Source: an uncultured Lachnospiraceae bacterium
GTDB taxonomy: Bacteria; Bacillota_A; Clostridia; Lachnospirales; Lachnospiraceae
Direction of reading: 5' to 3'
Length of the DNA stretch: 15,676 nucleotides
Assembly (NCBI GenBank): GCA_902795715.1
Contig: CADBME010000050.1
Span: 1-15,676, forward strand
The notes under the pieces were generated by a model, which had not been told where the DNA came from, did no database searches, and saw only the letters and a list, made by a program, of their open reading frames with translations. The translations under genes and the position numbers were made by a program. Positions 8,201 through 15,595 of this stretch are shown piece after piece. Each line of letters starts with the position of its first letter. Within the stretch, counting starts at the first letter, position 1.

Positions 8201-9017
8201 AGCTGCGCAGCTGGTTGAAGCAGCACAGTCCGCTGTTGATAAAGCGAAAGCTGATGTCAGTGCGCTAAAGCCCGATGCAAGCTCAGAGGATATCAAGACG
8301 GCCTATGAGAAACTGGTAAATGCCCAGCAGACACTGGCTGATGCTCAGGAAGCGCTGAACAGAACAAAGGCAATCCTGTCAAAAGAGAAGCAGGCGCAGC
8401 TTGAGGATGAGATTGCCAAGCTGGAGAAAGAGATCGAAGATCTGAACAATCAGTTGGCCAAAGCCCAGGTAATCGACATCTCCAATTACGAGGCGACACT
8501 ATCAGCCGCATCCTTCGAGTACACCGGCAAGCCTATAGAGCCTTCAGTTAAGGTGTCCGGACTTAATGGAGATGATTACACCGTCTCCTACTCCAACAAT
8601 AAGGACATAGGCACCGGGACCGTAACCATAGAAGCAAAAGGGAATAAGTATAAAGGAAAAATCACCAAAACATTCGAAATCACCAAAAAAACTAACACCC
8701 TGGCAGTCAAAGGAAAAACTGCCGCGGTTAAATACAAAAAGCTGAAGAAAAAGGCACAGAAACTGAAAGTCACCAGCGTCATTTCATTTACCAGTAAAGG
8801 GCAGGGAAAGAAGACCTATAAGCTTGTTCTGGTTAAGAAAGGATCAAAAAAGCTTAAAAAAGTAATAGCCATCAATAAAAGGACCGGCAAAGTCAAAGTG
8901 AAGAAAGGTCTGAAAAAAGGGGTCTACAAAGTGAAAGTAAAGATCAAAGCCCAAGGCGATGGCATTTACAAAGCATCTGCTGTAAAAACAGTGGTATTTA
9001 AGATTAAAGTAAAATAG
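5253..9017 (+). CDS. Secreted clostripain-family (C11) cysteine protease, multidomain
   Basis: A 1254-residue exported protease. Residues 1-28 are a signal peptide (basic MKYLLQR, hydrophobic core, likely cleavage after VRA). The catalytic domain of peptidase family C11 follows, which cleaves after basic residues in known members: TILLYDCGADLE near 42, the catalytic His210 in LILWDHGGGPKGG, and the nucleophile Cys272 in FIDFDACLMNSVELA. A calcium-type loop DADGDGKKD precedes the cysteine, and a similar DTDGDGK lies near 867. Residues about 980-1075 form a heptad-rich coiled coil (KLEKEIEDLNNQLAKAQ). An Ig/MBG-like module (FEYTGKPIEPSVKV to ITKTFEI) spans about 1082-1145. The last 109 residues hold 37 lysines. 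There is no LPXTG motif or membrane anchor, so binding to anionic wall polymers is plausible. The start has AGGAG seven bases upstream. It is a single-gene unit with its own promoter and a downstream terminator. Confidence 0.9.
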   Translation: MKYLLQRLLVLIMIAALALIPVSRVVRADNTSKSGGQKVKRTILLYDCGADLETDAGLATYNLLQILNSSFSADDDVKFLVMTGGSHKWQIDSKYLVFPDGAALPNDAVVDYNRDNPEASTQLNPKSQISNVYNQIWEAKGIDAVDENGKPDGNAGKLVLLDGDGITGAENTAVKSVNELMSVPATLKAFINYGVGKYPAEKYDLILWDHGGGPKGGYGVDEHYNDSDDWTLPSIMSFAGIVDALSDNAVTNNDADGDGKKDTFDFIDFDACLMNSVELALAMTDYTDYYIASADVEPGYGQYYGPRADRDGKQYKGWLDELGNPDNDEKYNAPGGTYELGKVIVDDFYNFYEKESGDGYSQEGTLAIVDTGKLLSSQFVNTLNEMARVLKEEAANLEEDGLHFYDELKSYYNSLEYSDELFDLGNLAALLSVVNSEISEKNLDKDDDYYINCNNYHDISRTICQMLNPSSKDTFMYARGTSGISTKELYYRTLDDQLGYGSLGSSGMSIYFPGTEMTMSAVGYFKEIDPVIDRLPDNDKRKTLLKNYEATVAYYSMILYSGRIVSGLINDEEDEIEITNKNDVDYQMVMDRMKGIFGNWDNLIVPCMGKAGLNEENIDNWFRVLIPQQVEEAVDTKQVTLEKSDGQETGACTITINQAKKHIINSVERKIYVELPELDKYMAGLDPRDKDTVLRLGNLEAGSVKGKLVSQPEGNTIRDMIRWYQSSGGVWSVDPLENKWYVVSDADGTDHVASIYLSDEDGIYVPALVGTNADGPEKSRLLMLEFSNESDHKISSIYYMNTDTGPVRVEPKDLVREITVMPILYIRPMMGDDYYAPISRTSFTISADNAASLSLKYTDIDNIGDIGDTDGDGKVLDSTITIKDLYGNENVVSDRIHIKNARIKPAIRTGKEIVPEVVYLGETLKEGIDYIWEKESYWDKETGTLKEPDFIEPGDYKIIMRGKGRFRGAMYDIIFSIVLPEDEAAQLVEAAQSAVDKAKADVSALKPDASSEDIKTAYEKLVNAQQTLADAQEALNRTKAILSKEKQAQLEDEIAKLEKEIEDLNNQLAKAQVIDISNYEATLSAASFEYTGKPIEPSVKVSGLNGDDYTVSYSNNKDIGTGTVTIEAKGNKYKGKITKTFEITKKTNTLAVKGKTAAVKYKKLKKKAQKLKVTSVISFTSKGQGKKTYKLVLVKKGSKKLKKVIAINKRTGKVKVKKGLKKGVYKVKVKIKAQGDGIYKASAVKTVVFKIKVK

Positions 9018-9122
9018 ACCTGTCTTGGATCATTGCAAAAGAAGCAGTTGCTAAAAAGACCCTTCAGAGTTTGTGTAAGCTCGAAAGGCTGATATAAGAA
9101 ATACTAAGAACTGTTAAGGTAG

Positions 9123-9186
9123 GCGCCGCAGTAAGGCTCATTTTTAATTAAATGGGTGATGGCTTTACTGCGACGCTTCTTTTTTT
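9123..9186 (+). terminator. Intrinsic terminator after the clostripain-like gene
   Basis: GCGCCGCAGTAAGGCT (9123-9138) pairs with 9161-9176, with one C-A mismatch and two wobbles. The loop holds a smaller CATTT/AAATG stem, and TTCTTTTTTT follows at 9177-9186. It lies about 105 bp after the stop codon; I see no feature in 9018-9122. Confidence 0.85.
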
Positions 9187-9218
9187 GATTGTCTCCAATA
9201 ATAGAAAAGGAAAAATAA

Positions 9219-9245
9219 TTAGCACTCACCACTTGACAGTGCTAA
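9219..9245. promoter_or_regulatory. CIRCE operator (HrcA binding site)
   Basis: TTAGCACTC-N9-CAGTGCTAA matches the CIRCE consensus TTAGCACTC-N9-GAGTGCTAA at 17 of 18 positions with the exact 9-bp spacer. It overlaps the clpB -35 element, so HrcA binding would block transcription and heat or misfolding stress would relieve it. The one deviating base (C9237) completes the -35 sequence TTGACA. Confidence 0.93.
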
Positions 9246-9261
9246 TAAAATATGATATACA
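9233..9261 (+). promoter_or_regulatory. clpB sigma-A promoter
   Basis: A perfect -35 TTGACA (9233-9238), 17-nt spacer and -10 TATACA (9256-9261) lie inside and just after the CIRCE element. Predicted start near 9268, giving a leader of about 53 nt. Confidence 0.85.
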
Positions 9262-9263
9262 TC

Positions 9264-9284
9264 TGTTATATAAACAATATAACA
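9264..9284 (+). other. 5'-proximal hairpin in the clpB leader
   Basis: TGTTATAT and ATATAACA pair perfectly across a five-base loop at about the predicted transcript start. A second small palindrome CACAA-GT-TTGTG follows at 9283-9294. These could stabilise the mRNA 5' end; being AT-rich, the effect is uncertain. Confidence 0.35.
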
Positions 9285-9320
9285 CAAGTTTGTGCTATAG
9301 TGAGATAGGGAGGTAATTCT

Positions 9321-11906
9321 ATGAATATAAATAAATTTACACAGAAATCCATGGAAGCTGTTTCGCGTTGTGAAAAGCTGGCCTATGAATATGGGAATCA
9401 GGAGATTGATCAGGAACATTTCCTCTACAGCCTGCTGACCATCGAGGAAAGTCTGATTGCCAAGCTGATTGAGAAGATGGAAGTGAACAGGGACTCCTTC
9501 CTTTCACAGACCCAGCAGCTGATTGAAAAGAAACCCAAGGTTTCCGGGGGACAGGTCTATATCAGCAAGAGTCTGAATGAAGTCCTGGTAAGTGCTGAGG
9601 ATGAATCAAAGGCTATGGGAGATGAATATGTGTCTGTGGAACATCTCTTTCTTGCCCTTCTTAAGCATCCCAACAAGGAGGTCAAAAAACTTTTCCAGGC
9701 TTTCGGCATCAGCAGGGAGCGCTTTCTCCAGGCCCTGTCAACCGTGAGGGGAAATCAGAAAGTGGTCAGTGATAACCCGGAAGCCACCTATGAAACTCTG
9801 GAGAAATACGGTTACGATCTGGTCGAAAGGGCCCGCCAGCAGAAACTGGATCCGGTTATCGGCAGAGATGCGGAGATCCGGAATGTGGTTCGTATCCTTT
9901 CCAGGAAGACCAAGAATAATCCGGTTCTGATCGGGGAGCCGGGTGTCGGCAAGACCGCTGTAGTGGAAGGTCTGGCTCAAAGGATCGTTAAGGGAGATGT
10001 GCCGGATTCCCTCAAGGATAAGAGATTATTCGCCCTTGATATGGGATCTCTTGTCGCCGGTGCCAAGTACAGGGGAGAATTCGAGGAGCGTCTGAAAGCA
10101 GTCCTGGAAGAAATCAAAGCCAGCAACGGGCAGATCCTTCTCTTCATCGATGAGCTTCACACTATTGTCGGTGCAGGAAAGGCTGATGGGGCCATGGACG
10201 CAGGCAATCTGCTCAAGCCTATGCTGGCCAGAGGTGAACTCCACTGTATCGGAGCCACCACTCTGAATGAATATCGCCAGTATATTGAGAAAGATGCCGC
10301 ACTGGAGCGCCGTTTCCAGCCGGTTATGGTTGATGAACCCACTGTGGAAGATACCGTATCGATCCTCCGTGGACTGAAAGACCGTTACGAGGTTTTCCAT
10401 GGAGTAAAAATATCGGACAGCGCTCTGGTTAGTGCAGCCGTCCTTTCTAACCGATACATTACCGACCGTTTTCTTCCGGATAAGGCCATTGACCTGGTAG
10501 ATGAGGCTTGTGCTATGATCAAGACAGAACTTGACTCTCTGCCGGCAGAACTGGATGAAATCCAGAGGAAAATCATGCAGATGGAAATTGAGGAAGCGGC
10601 CCTTAAAAAAGAGACCGACCGATTGAGCCAGGAGAGGCTGGAGCATCTCCAGCAGGAGCTTTCCCAAATGAAAGAAGACTATCAGCTTCGGAAAGCGACC
10701 TGGGATCAGGAAAAATCCTCTGTAGAAAAGGTATCCAAACTCAAAGAAGAGATCGAAGCAATCAATAATGAGATTCAGATTGCCCAGAGAAACTATGACC
10801 TGAATAAGGCAGCCGAACTCCAGTATGGCAAACTGCCGGCCCTGCAGAAAGAACTGGAAAAGGCGGAAGAGATCGCAAAGAACCGGGAGGAATCCATGGT
10901 TCATGAGGCAGTTACCGATGAAGAGATTGCCAAGATCATCAGCCGATGGACAGGTATTCCTGTAGCCAAGCTGACGGAAAGCGAGAGAAATAAAACTCTG
11001 AATCTGGACAAGGAATTGCATAAGAGGGTAGTCGGACAGGACGAAGGAGTAGAGAAGGTCACCGAAGCCATCATTCGGTCCCGGGCCGGTATTAAGGATC
11101 CCTCCAAACCCATTGGATCTTTCATGTTCCTTGGACCAACAGGCGTCGGAAAAACCGAGTTGGCTAAAGCCCTGGCGGAAAGTTTGTTCGACAATGAGCA
11201 AAACATGGTTCGTATCGATATGAGTGAATACATGGAGAAGTATTCCGTGTCCAGGCTGATCGGTGCGCCTCCCGGATATGTAGGATACGAAGAAGGAGGA
11301 CAGCTGACCGAAGCCGTAAGGAGGAAACCTTACTCTGTGGTCCTTTTCGATGAGATTGAAAAGGCCCATCCGGACGTCTTCAATGTTCTTTTACAGGTGC
11401 TGGACGACGGAAGAATTACTGATTCCCAGGGCAGAACGGTAGACTTTAAGAACACCATCCTGATCATGACATCCAATATCGGATCCCAGTACCTGCTGGA
11501 CGGGATTGATGAAAATGGTGTGATCAAATCCTCCGTGGAAAGCATGGTCATGAATGATCTGAGAGCCCATTTCCGTCCCGAATTCCTCAACCGTCTGGAT
11601 GAGATCATTCTCTTCAAACCTCTGACCCGGGACAATATCGGCAGCATCATCGACCTTATGCTTGCGGATGTGAACCGTAGACTGGCCGACAAAGAGATTG
11701 AAATCAGCCTGACCGATGCTGCAAAAGACTATATCATCCGGAACGGCTACGAAGCAGCTTACGGGGCCAGACCTCTCAAAAGATTCCTGACCAAACATGT
11801 AGAAACCCTGGCCGCCAAACTGATTCTGTCCGGCCAGGTGGATGAAGAAGATGTGATAGAGATTGACTGCCGGGATGACCGTCTGGAAGCAAATGTAAAA
11901 AAATAA
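9321..11906 (+). CDS. clpB: ATP-dependent disaggregase ClpB
   Basis: An 861-residue cytosolic Hsp100 ring ATPase that threads aggregated proteins through its pore, normally with DnaK. Domains in order: Clp-N double repeat (1 to about 145), AAA-1 with Walker A GEPGVGKT at 205-212, pore loop KYRGEFEER at 249-257 and Walker B ILLFIDEL at 272-279, then the long coiled-coil M-domain (about 405-525) that separates ClpB from ClpA and ClpC. AAA-2 follows with Walker A GPTGVGKT at 605-612, pore loop GYVGYEEGG, Walker [14 protein letters not shown] and arginine finger region [11 protein letters not shown], and a D2-small domain with GARPLKR. Length is normal. The start has GGGAGG seven bases upstream. 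There is no ClpP-binding IGF-type loop to suggest a protease partner. Control by CIRCE/HrcA is read directly from the promoter. No terminator is evident after the gene, so some transcripts may run into rubredoxin. Confidence 0.97.
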   Translation: MNINKFTQKSMEAVSRCEKLAYEYGNQEIDQEHFLYSLLTIEESLIAKLIEKMEVNRDSFLSQTQQLIEKKPKVSGGQVYISKSLNEVLVSAEDESKAMGDEYVSVEHLFLALLKHPNKEVKKLFQAFGISRERFLQALSTVRGNQKVVSDNPEATYETLEKYGYDLVERARQQKLDPVIGRDAEIRNVVRILSRKTKNNPVLIGEPGVGKTAVVEGLAQRIVKGDVPDSLKDKRLFALDMGSLVAGAKYRGEFEERLKAVLEEIKASNGQILLFIDELHTIVGAGKADGAMDAGNLLKPMLARGELHCIGATTLNEYRQYIEKDAALERRFQPVMVDEPTVEDTVSILRGLKDRYEVFHGVKISDSALVSAAVLSNRYITDRFLPDKAIDLVDEACAMIKTELDSLPAELDEIQRKIMQMEIEEAALKKETDRLSQERLEHLQQELSQMKEDYQLRKATWDQEKSSVEKVSKLKEEIEAINNEIQIAQRNYDLNKAAELQYGKLPALQKELEKAEEIAKNREESMVHEAVTDEEIAKIISRWTGIPVAKLTESERNKTLNLDKELHKRVVGQDEGVEKVTEAIIRSRAGIKDPSKPIGSFMFLGPTGVGKTELAKALAESLFDNEQNMVRIDMSEYMEKYSVSRLIGAPPGYVGYEEGGQLTEAVRRKPYSVVLFDEIEKAHPDVFNVLLQVLDDGRITDSQGRTVDFKNTILIMTSNIGSQYLLDGIDENGVIKSSVESMVMNDLRAHFRPEFLNRLDEIILFKPLTRDNIGSIIDLMLADVNRRLADKEIEISLTDAAKDYIIRNGYEAAYGARPLKRFLTKHVETLAAKLILSGQVDEEDVIEIDCRDDRLEANVKK

Positions 11907-11936
11907 TCCGATAGGAGGGTGAGAATATTCTTGCAC

Positions 11937-11965
11937 TTGTTCTAAATGAATATTAATAGTAAAAT
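11937..11965 (+). promoter_or_regulatory. Possible promoter for rubredoxin
   Basis: TTGTTC (11937-11942) and TAAAAT (11960-11965) with 17-nt spacing; the -10 matches consensus at five of six bases but the -35 at only three. The rubredoxin gene begins about 115 nt after it. I see nothing else definite between 11907 and 12081. Confidence 0.3.
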
Positions 11966-12081
11966 AATACACAGTCAGAAGGCCTGTTGTTGGATTCATT
12001 TTCATGACCGGCAATATGACAAAGAGCAAAAACAGACACCGGTATTTGACTGGAATATTTTTGAAAGAAAGGATAATATTT

Positions 12082-12243
12082 ATGAAGAAATATGTATGCG
12101 ATGTTTGTGGTTACATCTATGATCCGGCCAAGGGCGACCAGGAGAATGGAATTGCTCCCGGAACTGCATTTGCAGATCTCCCGGAAGACTGGGAATGTCC
12201 CTTATGCGGAGTCGGAAAGGACCAGTTCAGCGTAGAAGAATAA
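12082..12243 (+). CDS. Rubredoxin
   Basis: A 53-residue one-electron carrier holding a single iron bound by four cysteines, used in anaerobes for oxygen and peroxide detoxification and other redox reactions. Both halves of the site are present: [10 protein letters not shown] (Cys6, Cys9) and [11 protein letters not shown] (Cys39, Cys42), with the usual [14 protein letters not shown] between them. The start at 12082 gives the standard MKKYVC N-terminus, with AAAGGA eight bases upstream. An in-frame ATG at 12004 would add 26 residues unlike any rubredoxin and lacks a good ribosome binding site. The gene stands between clpB and a strong terminator, so it may be part of the same stress response by readthrough from clpB; that is inference. 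Confidence 0.96.
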   Translation: MKKYVCDVCGYIYDPAKGDQENGIAPGTAFADLPEDWECPLCGVGKDQFSVEE

Positions 12244-12278
12244 AGAATAAATAGAAAAATGCGAATGAAGTCATTCAG

Positions 12279-12316
12279 AAGGATCCGGAGGCAAGAGAGT
12301 CTCCGGATCCTTTTTT
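12279..12316 (+). terminator. Intrinsic terminator after rubredoxin
   Basis: AAGGATCCGGAG (12279-12290) and CTCCGGATCCTT (12301-12312) form a perfect 12-bp stem around a 10-base loop, running into TTTTTT (12311-12316). Confidence 0.95.
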
Positions 12317-12367
12317 ATATATTTTGATTTAATATTTTATAAGGAAAACAGGGAACAAAAATATACT

Positions 12368-12397
12368 TGTAAAATGTGGATGTGAGAACAATATAGT
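12368..12397 (+). promoter_or_regulatory. Possible upstream promoter for the importer operon
   Basis: TTGTAA (12368-12373) and TATAGT (12392-12397) with 18-nt spacing match consensus at four and five of six bases. It is the weaker of two candidates in the AT-rich stretch 12317-12571, which holds no gene. Confidence 0.3.
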
Positions 12398-12441
12398 TTA
12401 TTTCTCTATGCAAACATTTATAAGACGATGTCCTGGCCTTG

Positions 12442-12479
12442 TGATACAATTATGAAAACTTACATATTTGATAAGTTTT
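12442..12479 (+). promoter_or_regulatory. Extended -10 promoter with overlapping inverted-repeat operator candidate
   Basis: TGATACAAT at 12442-12450 is an extended -10 (TG-N-TACAAT) predicting a start near 12457. Directly over that start lies a perfect inverted repeat, AAAACTTA (12455-12462) and TAAGTTTT (12472-12479), with a 9-bp spacer. This is a natural place for a repressor controlling the importer, for example by metal or heme, but it does not match the Fur or DtxR consensus I know. I found no cobalamin riboswitch B12 box in the leader of about 115 nt. Confidence 0.45.
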
Positions 12480-12571
12480 GTAACTCTATTTATATCTTTT
12501 TTAGTAACTTTTTCATGTACCTTTTTTAGACACTTTTATGGACGGACACTTTTTGATGAGGAGGTAAAAAA

Positions 12572-13642
12572 ATGAGAAAACGCATCGCAATATTGCTTTG
12601 TTTTGCCATGGTATTATCTATGGCAGCCTGTGGAAGTTCCACACCGGAAGGCAAAAAGAAAGTAACCGGTTCAAAAGGTGATGAGTACCTTGTTGATGAA
12701 GAGGCTAAGACTGTAGGAACGGATGATACAAAGAGTGAATATGAGCCCTACACAATCACTTTGAATCTTGAGAGATCAGGTATTGGTCAGAATATGGAAG
12801 AGACCTTTACCTCGGCACCTACCAAAGTAATCGCTGACGGAGACCAGATGGCTGACTTTTTCTTTGATCTGGGCCTGGAAGACCACATGGCTGGTTTTAC
12901 CCGCGGTGCCTGCTGGTCGACGGTTAATGAATATCCGGCAAGAGACAAGGTCAAGAAAATCACAGAAGATGGTGTAAACCTGCAAAATGCATCCAAAGAG
13001 CAGATCCTGGATACAGGCTGTGACTTTATGATGGGATGGGATTCCCTCTTTTCTGAAGATCATTTTTCTGTAGACTTCTGTCTGGATAACGGTATTATTC
13101 CCTATTTCCCATATTGCTGTTCTGATTCGGCAACTATGGAAGACGTTTACAAGGACTATGATGTCCTCGGACATATTTTCGGTGTTGAGGATCTGGCGGC
13201 AGAGAAAGTCCAGGCTATGAAGGATACCATTGCCAATGTGGAAAAAACTCTGGGCGAGGATGCTTACAAGGATCCGATCAAGGTATTCGTTTATGATTCC
13301 GGAGAGGATGCTCCTTTCACGGCATGTCAGGGCGTTCCCGGCGATATGATTAAGAAGGCCGGCGGTATTTCCATCTTTGATGATATTAAAAAAGGATGGG
13401 CAACACCTTCCTGGGAAGAAGTTGTCGAAAGAGATCCCGATGTTATTCTGATTCTTGACTATGATTATGATACGGAAAAGAAAACAGAATTCCTGAAAAC
13501 CAACGATAACACCAAGAACCTCAGGGCTGTAAAAGAAGGCCGTATCTATTCTGCATGCTGTTCGGATATGCAGGGATCTGCCGGTTCGGCCGGTTGTATT
13601 GAAATTATGGCAAAACAGTTCTATCCGGATAAATTTAAATAA
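12572..13642 (+). CDS. ABC importer substrate-binding lipoprotein (FepB/BtuF class)
   Basis: A 356-residue extracytoplasmic lipoprotein of the type III (helical backbone) binding-protein class that delivers Fe-siderophores, heme or corrinoids to FecCD/BtuC-type importers. The signal peptide ends in a lipobox, SMAAC, with lipidated Cys20, followed by a polar linker to about 60. The fold signs are PTKVIADGDQMADFFFDLGL, then a GLEDHMAGF loop, a long central helix around DLAAEKVQAMKDTIANVEKTL, and the C-terminal lobe with PSWEEVVERDPDVILI and AVKEGRIYSACC. Besides Cys20 the protein has nine cysteines (114, 150, 170, 182, 183, 252, 329, 330, 342), unusually many for this class. AGGAGG lies seven bases before the ATG. 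The permease and ATPase follow, making a full importer. The substrate cannot be assigned from sequence alone. Confidence 0.88.
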   Translation: MRKRIAILLCFAMVLSMAACGSSTPEGKKKVTGSKGDEYLVDEEAKTVGTDDTKSEYEPYTITLNLERSGIGQNMEETFTSAPTKVIADGDQMADFFFDLGLEDHMAGFTRGACWSTVNEYPARDKVKKITEDGVNLQNASKEQILDTGCDFMMGWDSLFSEDHFSVDFCLDNGIIPYFPYCCSDSATMEDVYKDYDVLGHIFGVEDLAAEKVQAMKDTIANVEKTLGEDAYKDPIKVFVYDSGEDAPFTACQGVPGDMIKKAGGISIFDDIKKGWATPSWEEVVERDPDVILILDYDYDTEKKTEFLKTNDNTKNLRAVKEGRIYSACCSDMQGSAGSAGCIEIMAKQFYPDKFK

Positions 13643-13677
13643 GATAAGCCTGAAATATAAGACGGCTGATATGAGAA

Positions 13678-13706
13678 GGAAACCTCGCATTCCATGCGGG
13701 GTTTCC
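13678..13706 (+). other. Stable intercistronic hairpin
   Basis: GGAAACCTCGCAT (13678-13690) pairs with ATGCGGGGTTTCC (13694-13706), 13 bp with one wobble and a three-base loop. No T-run follows, so full termination is unlikely. A hairpin at this place typically protects the upstream binding-protein mRNA from 3' decay, or partly attenuates the permease. Confidence 0.75.
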
Positions 13707-13732
13707 CTTGATTAGATGGGAGAGAACAAACT

Positions 13733-14809
13733 ATGGCAAAAACGAAAATACCACTCTTTCCCCTGCAGAAAAGAACCCACTATATCACTTTCTGTATCGT
13801 TATGGTGGTCGTTTTATTCCTTTCCTTCGTAGCGGCAACCAAGCTGGGAAGCGTGGATCTGGAAACATCAGATATCAAAATGATTCTGACCAATCGCTTT
13901 CTCAGGAGACCTGTTTATACGGTTACCTGGAGAGAGAGTACGGAATCGATCCTCTGGGACATTCGTGTTCCAAGAATATTTACAGCATTTATCGTAGGAG
14001 CAGGATTGACCCTCTGCGGTATTCTCATGCAGGCTCTTACGAAAAATCCTCTGGCGGATCCATATGTTTTGGGTATTTCCCACGGTGCTTCCGCCGGTGC
14101 GGTATCTGTCATCATGTATGGTTATTTATCATTTCTGGGAGGTTACGGCACCATGGTCGGCGCTTTCACCGGCGCTGTTATATCCATTGTCCTGGCCCTC
14201 AGAATTGCGTCGATCCGGAACAAGGTAACAGCCACCCAGCTGGTGCTGGCAGGTATCGCGGTTTCAGCTCTATTCGGCGCCATAACCAATTTTATGATCT
14301 ACTATACCAAAACAGGATCGGATAAAGTAAAAACAGCTACCTACTGGATGATGGGATCCCTTAACGGATCTTCCTGGGAAAAACTTAAATATGCAACCAT
14401 AGCCTTTACGATTTGCCTGATCTTTATCTCCATCATGGCCAAGAGCCTGGATGTCATGCTTCTTGGAGATGATGTGGCGGTAACGGTAGGAGTCGATACG
14501 GATCGGATTAAAATGATCATCATTGTTTTGGCCACTTTGCTAACCGGTATCATTGTTTCCATCAGTGGAACCATCGGTTTTGTGGGACTTACCATACCAC
14601 ACATCACCCGGTCTATTGTGGGAACCAAGCACAAGAGGCTGATACCTGCCTCTGTCCTGGTCGGAGGAACATTCCTGGTCATAGCAGATATCATTTCCCG
14701 TGTGATCGTCGCTCCGGAAGAACTGCCGATCGGTGTAGTATCCGCCTTCGTCGGCGCACCCTTCTTCCTGTACCTGATTCGGAAATCCCATGGAAAGTTT
14801 GGAGGATGA
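13733..14809 (+). CDS. ABC importer permease (FecCD/BtuC family)
   Basis: A 358-residue integral membrane permease of the FecCD family, which works as a dimer forming the channel for iron-siderophore, heme or corrinoid import. Family landmarks are IRVPRIFTAFIVGAGLTLCG followed by QALTKNPLADPYVLGIS (about residues 78-116), then HGASAGA, the GFVGLTIPHITR segment that forms the coupling helix contacting the ATPase, and the C-terminal PEELPIGVVSAFVGAPFFLYLI. About nine to ten hydrophobic segments can be seen, as expected. The N-terminal 20 residues are polar and lysine-rich, on the cytoplasmic side. GGGAG lies ten bases before the ATG, a modest site. It ends only four bases before the ATPase start, whose ribosome binding site overlaps its last codons, so translation is probably coupled. 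Confidence 0.93.
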   Translation: MAKTKIPLFPLQKRTHYITFCIVMVVVLFLSFVAATKLGSVDLETSDIKMILTNRFLRRPVYTVTWRESTESILWDIRVPRIFTAFIVGAGLTLCGILMQALTKNPLADPYVLGISHGASAGAVSVIMYGYLSFLGGYGTMVGAFTGAVISIVLALRIASIRNKVTATQLVLAGIAVSALFGAITNFMIYYTKTGSDKVKTATYWMMGSLNGSSWEKLKYATIAFTICLIFISIMAKSLDVMLLGDDVAVTVGVDTDRIKMIIIVLATLLTGIIVSISGTIGFVGLTIPHITRSIVGTKHKRLIPASVLVGGTFLVIADIISRVIVAPEELPIGVVSAFVGAPFFLYLIRKSHGKFGG

Positions 14810-14813
14810 GAGT

Positions 14814-15593
14814 ATGAAGTTAGAAGTAAAAGACATAACCTACTCCATCGACTCCAAATTGATCGTAGACGGAGTGGACCTGGAAGTAGAAGAAGGTTCT
14901 TTTGTAGGACTGGTCGGACCCAATGGCTGCGGCAAATCCACCTTACTTAAAAATATCTACAAGGTGTACAAGCCGGATCGGGGAGCCGCTTACATTGACG
15001 GGAAAAACATAGCAGAAATGTCAAGCAGAGACACGGCCAGAGAAATGTCAGTAATGCAGCAGGAAAACAATGTCGAATTTGACATGACAGTATATGATAT
15101 GGTCATGCTTGGCCGTTTCGCCCACCAGAAGATGTTTGGCAACGACAAGCTGAAAGAAAGACAGATCGTCCTTGACGGTATAAAAGAAGTCGGACTGGAA
15201 GGATATGAGGAAAGAAGCTTTCTCTCCCTCTCCGGTGGTGAAAAGCAGAGAACCCTGGTAGCCCGGGCCCTGGTCCAGCAGGCGGAACTGATCATACTGG
15301 ACGAACCAACCAACCACCTGGATATCGGATATCAGTATCAGATCATGAATATCCTTAAGCGCCAGAATCTTACTGTTTTTTCCTCTATACATGACCTCAA
15401 TGTAGCCTCCTGCTACTGTGACAAGGTCCTGCTTATGAAAAAAGGAAAGATCGTATTTGTCGGCACTCCGGAAAAAGCATTTATTTCGGAGAATATCAAG
15501 AAACTATTCGGAATTGAAACCAGAATATCAGTTAATGAAGTAACAGGAAAACCCAATATCGTATTCATTCCGGAAGTAGAACGGAGAATCTGA
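14814..15593 (+). CDS. ABC importer ATPase (FecE/BtuD family)
   Basis: A 259-residue ATP-binding subunit that drives the preceding permease. Motifs: Walker A GPNGCGKST (35-43), Q-loop in SVMQQENNVEFDMTVYDMVMLGR, signature LSGGEKQR, Walker B LIILDEPTNHLD and switch histidine in FSSIHDLNVAS. The DEPTNHLD form and the TVYDMVMLGR segment are typical of iron-siderophore/B12-class ATPases. The ATG at 14814 is chosen because GGAGG (14801-14805) sits eight bases upstream and the protein then starts directly at the first beta strand, MKLEVKDITYS. An ATG at 14790 would overlap the permease gene and has no better site. It is the last gene of the operon; a REP-like palindrome begins two bases after its stop. 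Confidence 0.95.
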   Translation: MKLEVKDITYSIDSKLIVDGVDLEVEEGSFVGLVGPNGCGKSTLLKNIYKVYKPDRGAAYIDGKNIAEMSSRDTAREMSVMQQENNVEFDMTVYDMVMLGRFAHQKMFGNDKLKERQIVLDGIKEVGLEGYEERSFLSLSGGEKQRTLVARALVQQAELIILDEPTNHLDIGYQYQIMNILKRQNLTVFSSIHDLNVASCYCDKVLLMKKGKIVFVGTPEKAFISENIKKLFGIETRISVNEVTGKPNIVFIPEVERRI

Positions 15594-15595
15594 AA

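Noticed and set aside
10026..11369. 447-codon minus-strand open frame opposite clpB
   Set aside because: Antisense to the most conserved part of ClpB and rich in phenylalanine and leucine without domain signs; a mirror of the real gene.
11914..11950. Good AGGAGG sequence after clpB that might precede a small gene
   Set aside because: The possible starts (GTG 11919, TTG 11931) either overlap the site or give only four codons before a stop.
12004..12081. N-terminal extension of rubredoxin from ATG 12004
   Set aside because: Rubredoxins start at MKKYVC; the added residues are unlike the family and a good ribosome binding site serves ATG 12082.
12317..12571. Possible cobalamin or other riboswitch ahead of the importer operon
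   Set aside because: No B12 box or other aptamer core was found; only promoter-like sequences and a DNA-type inverted repeat are visible.
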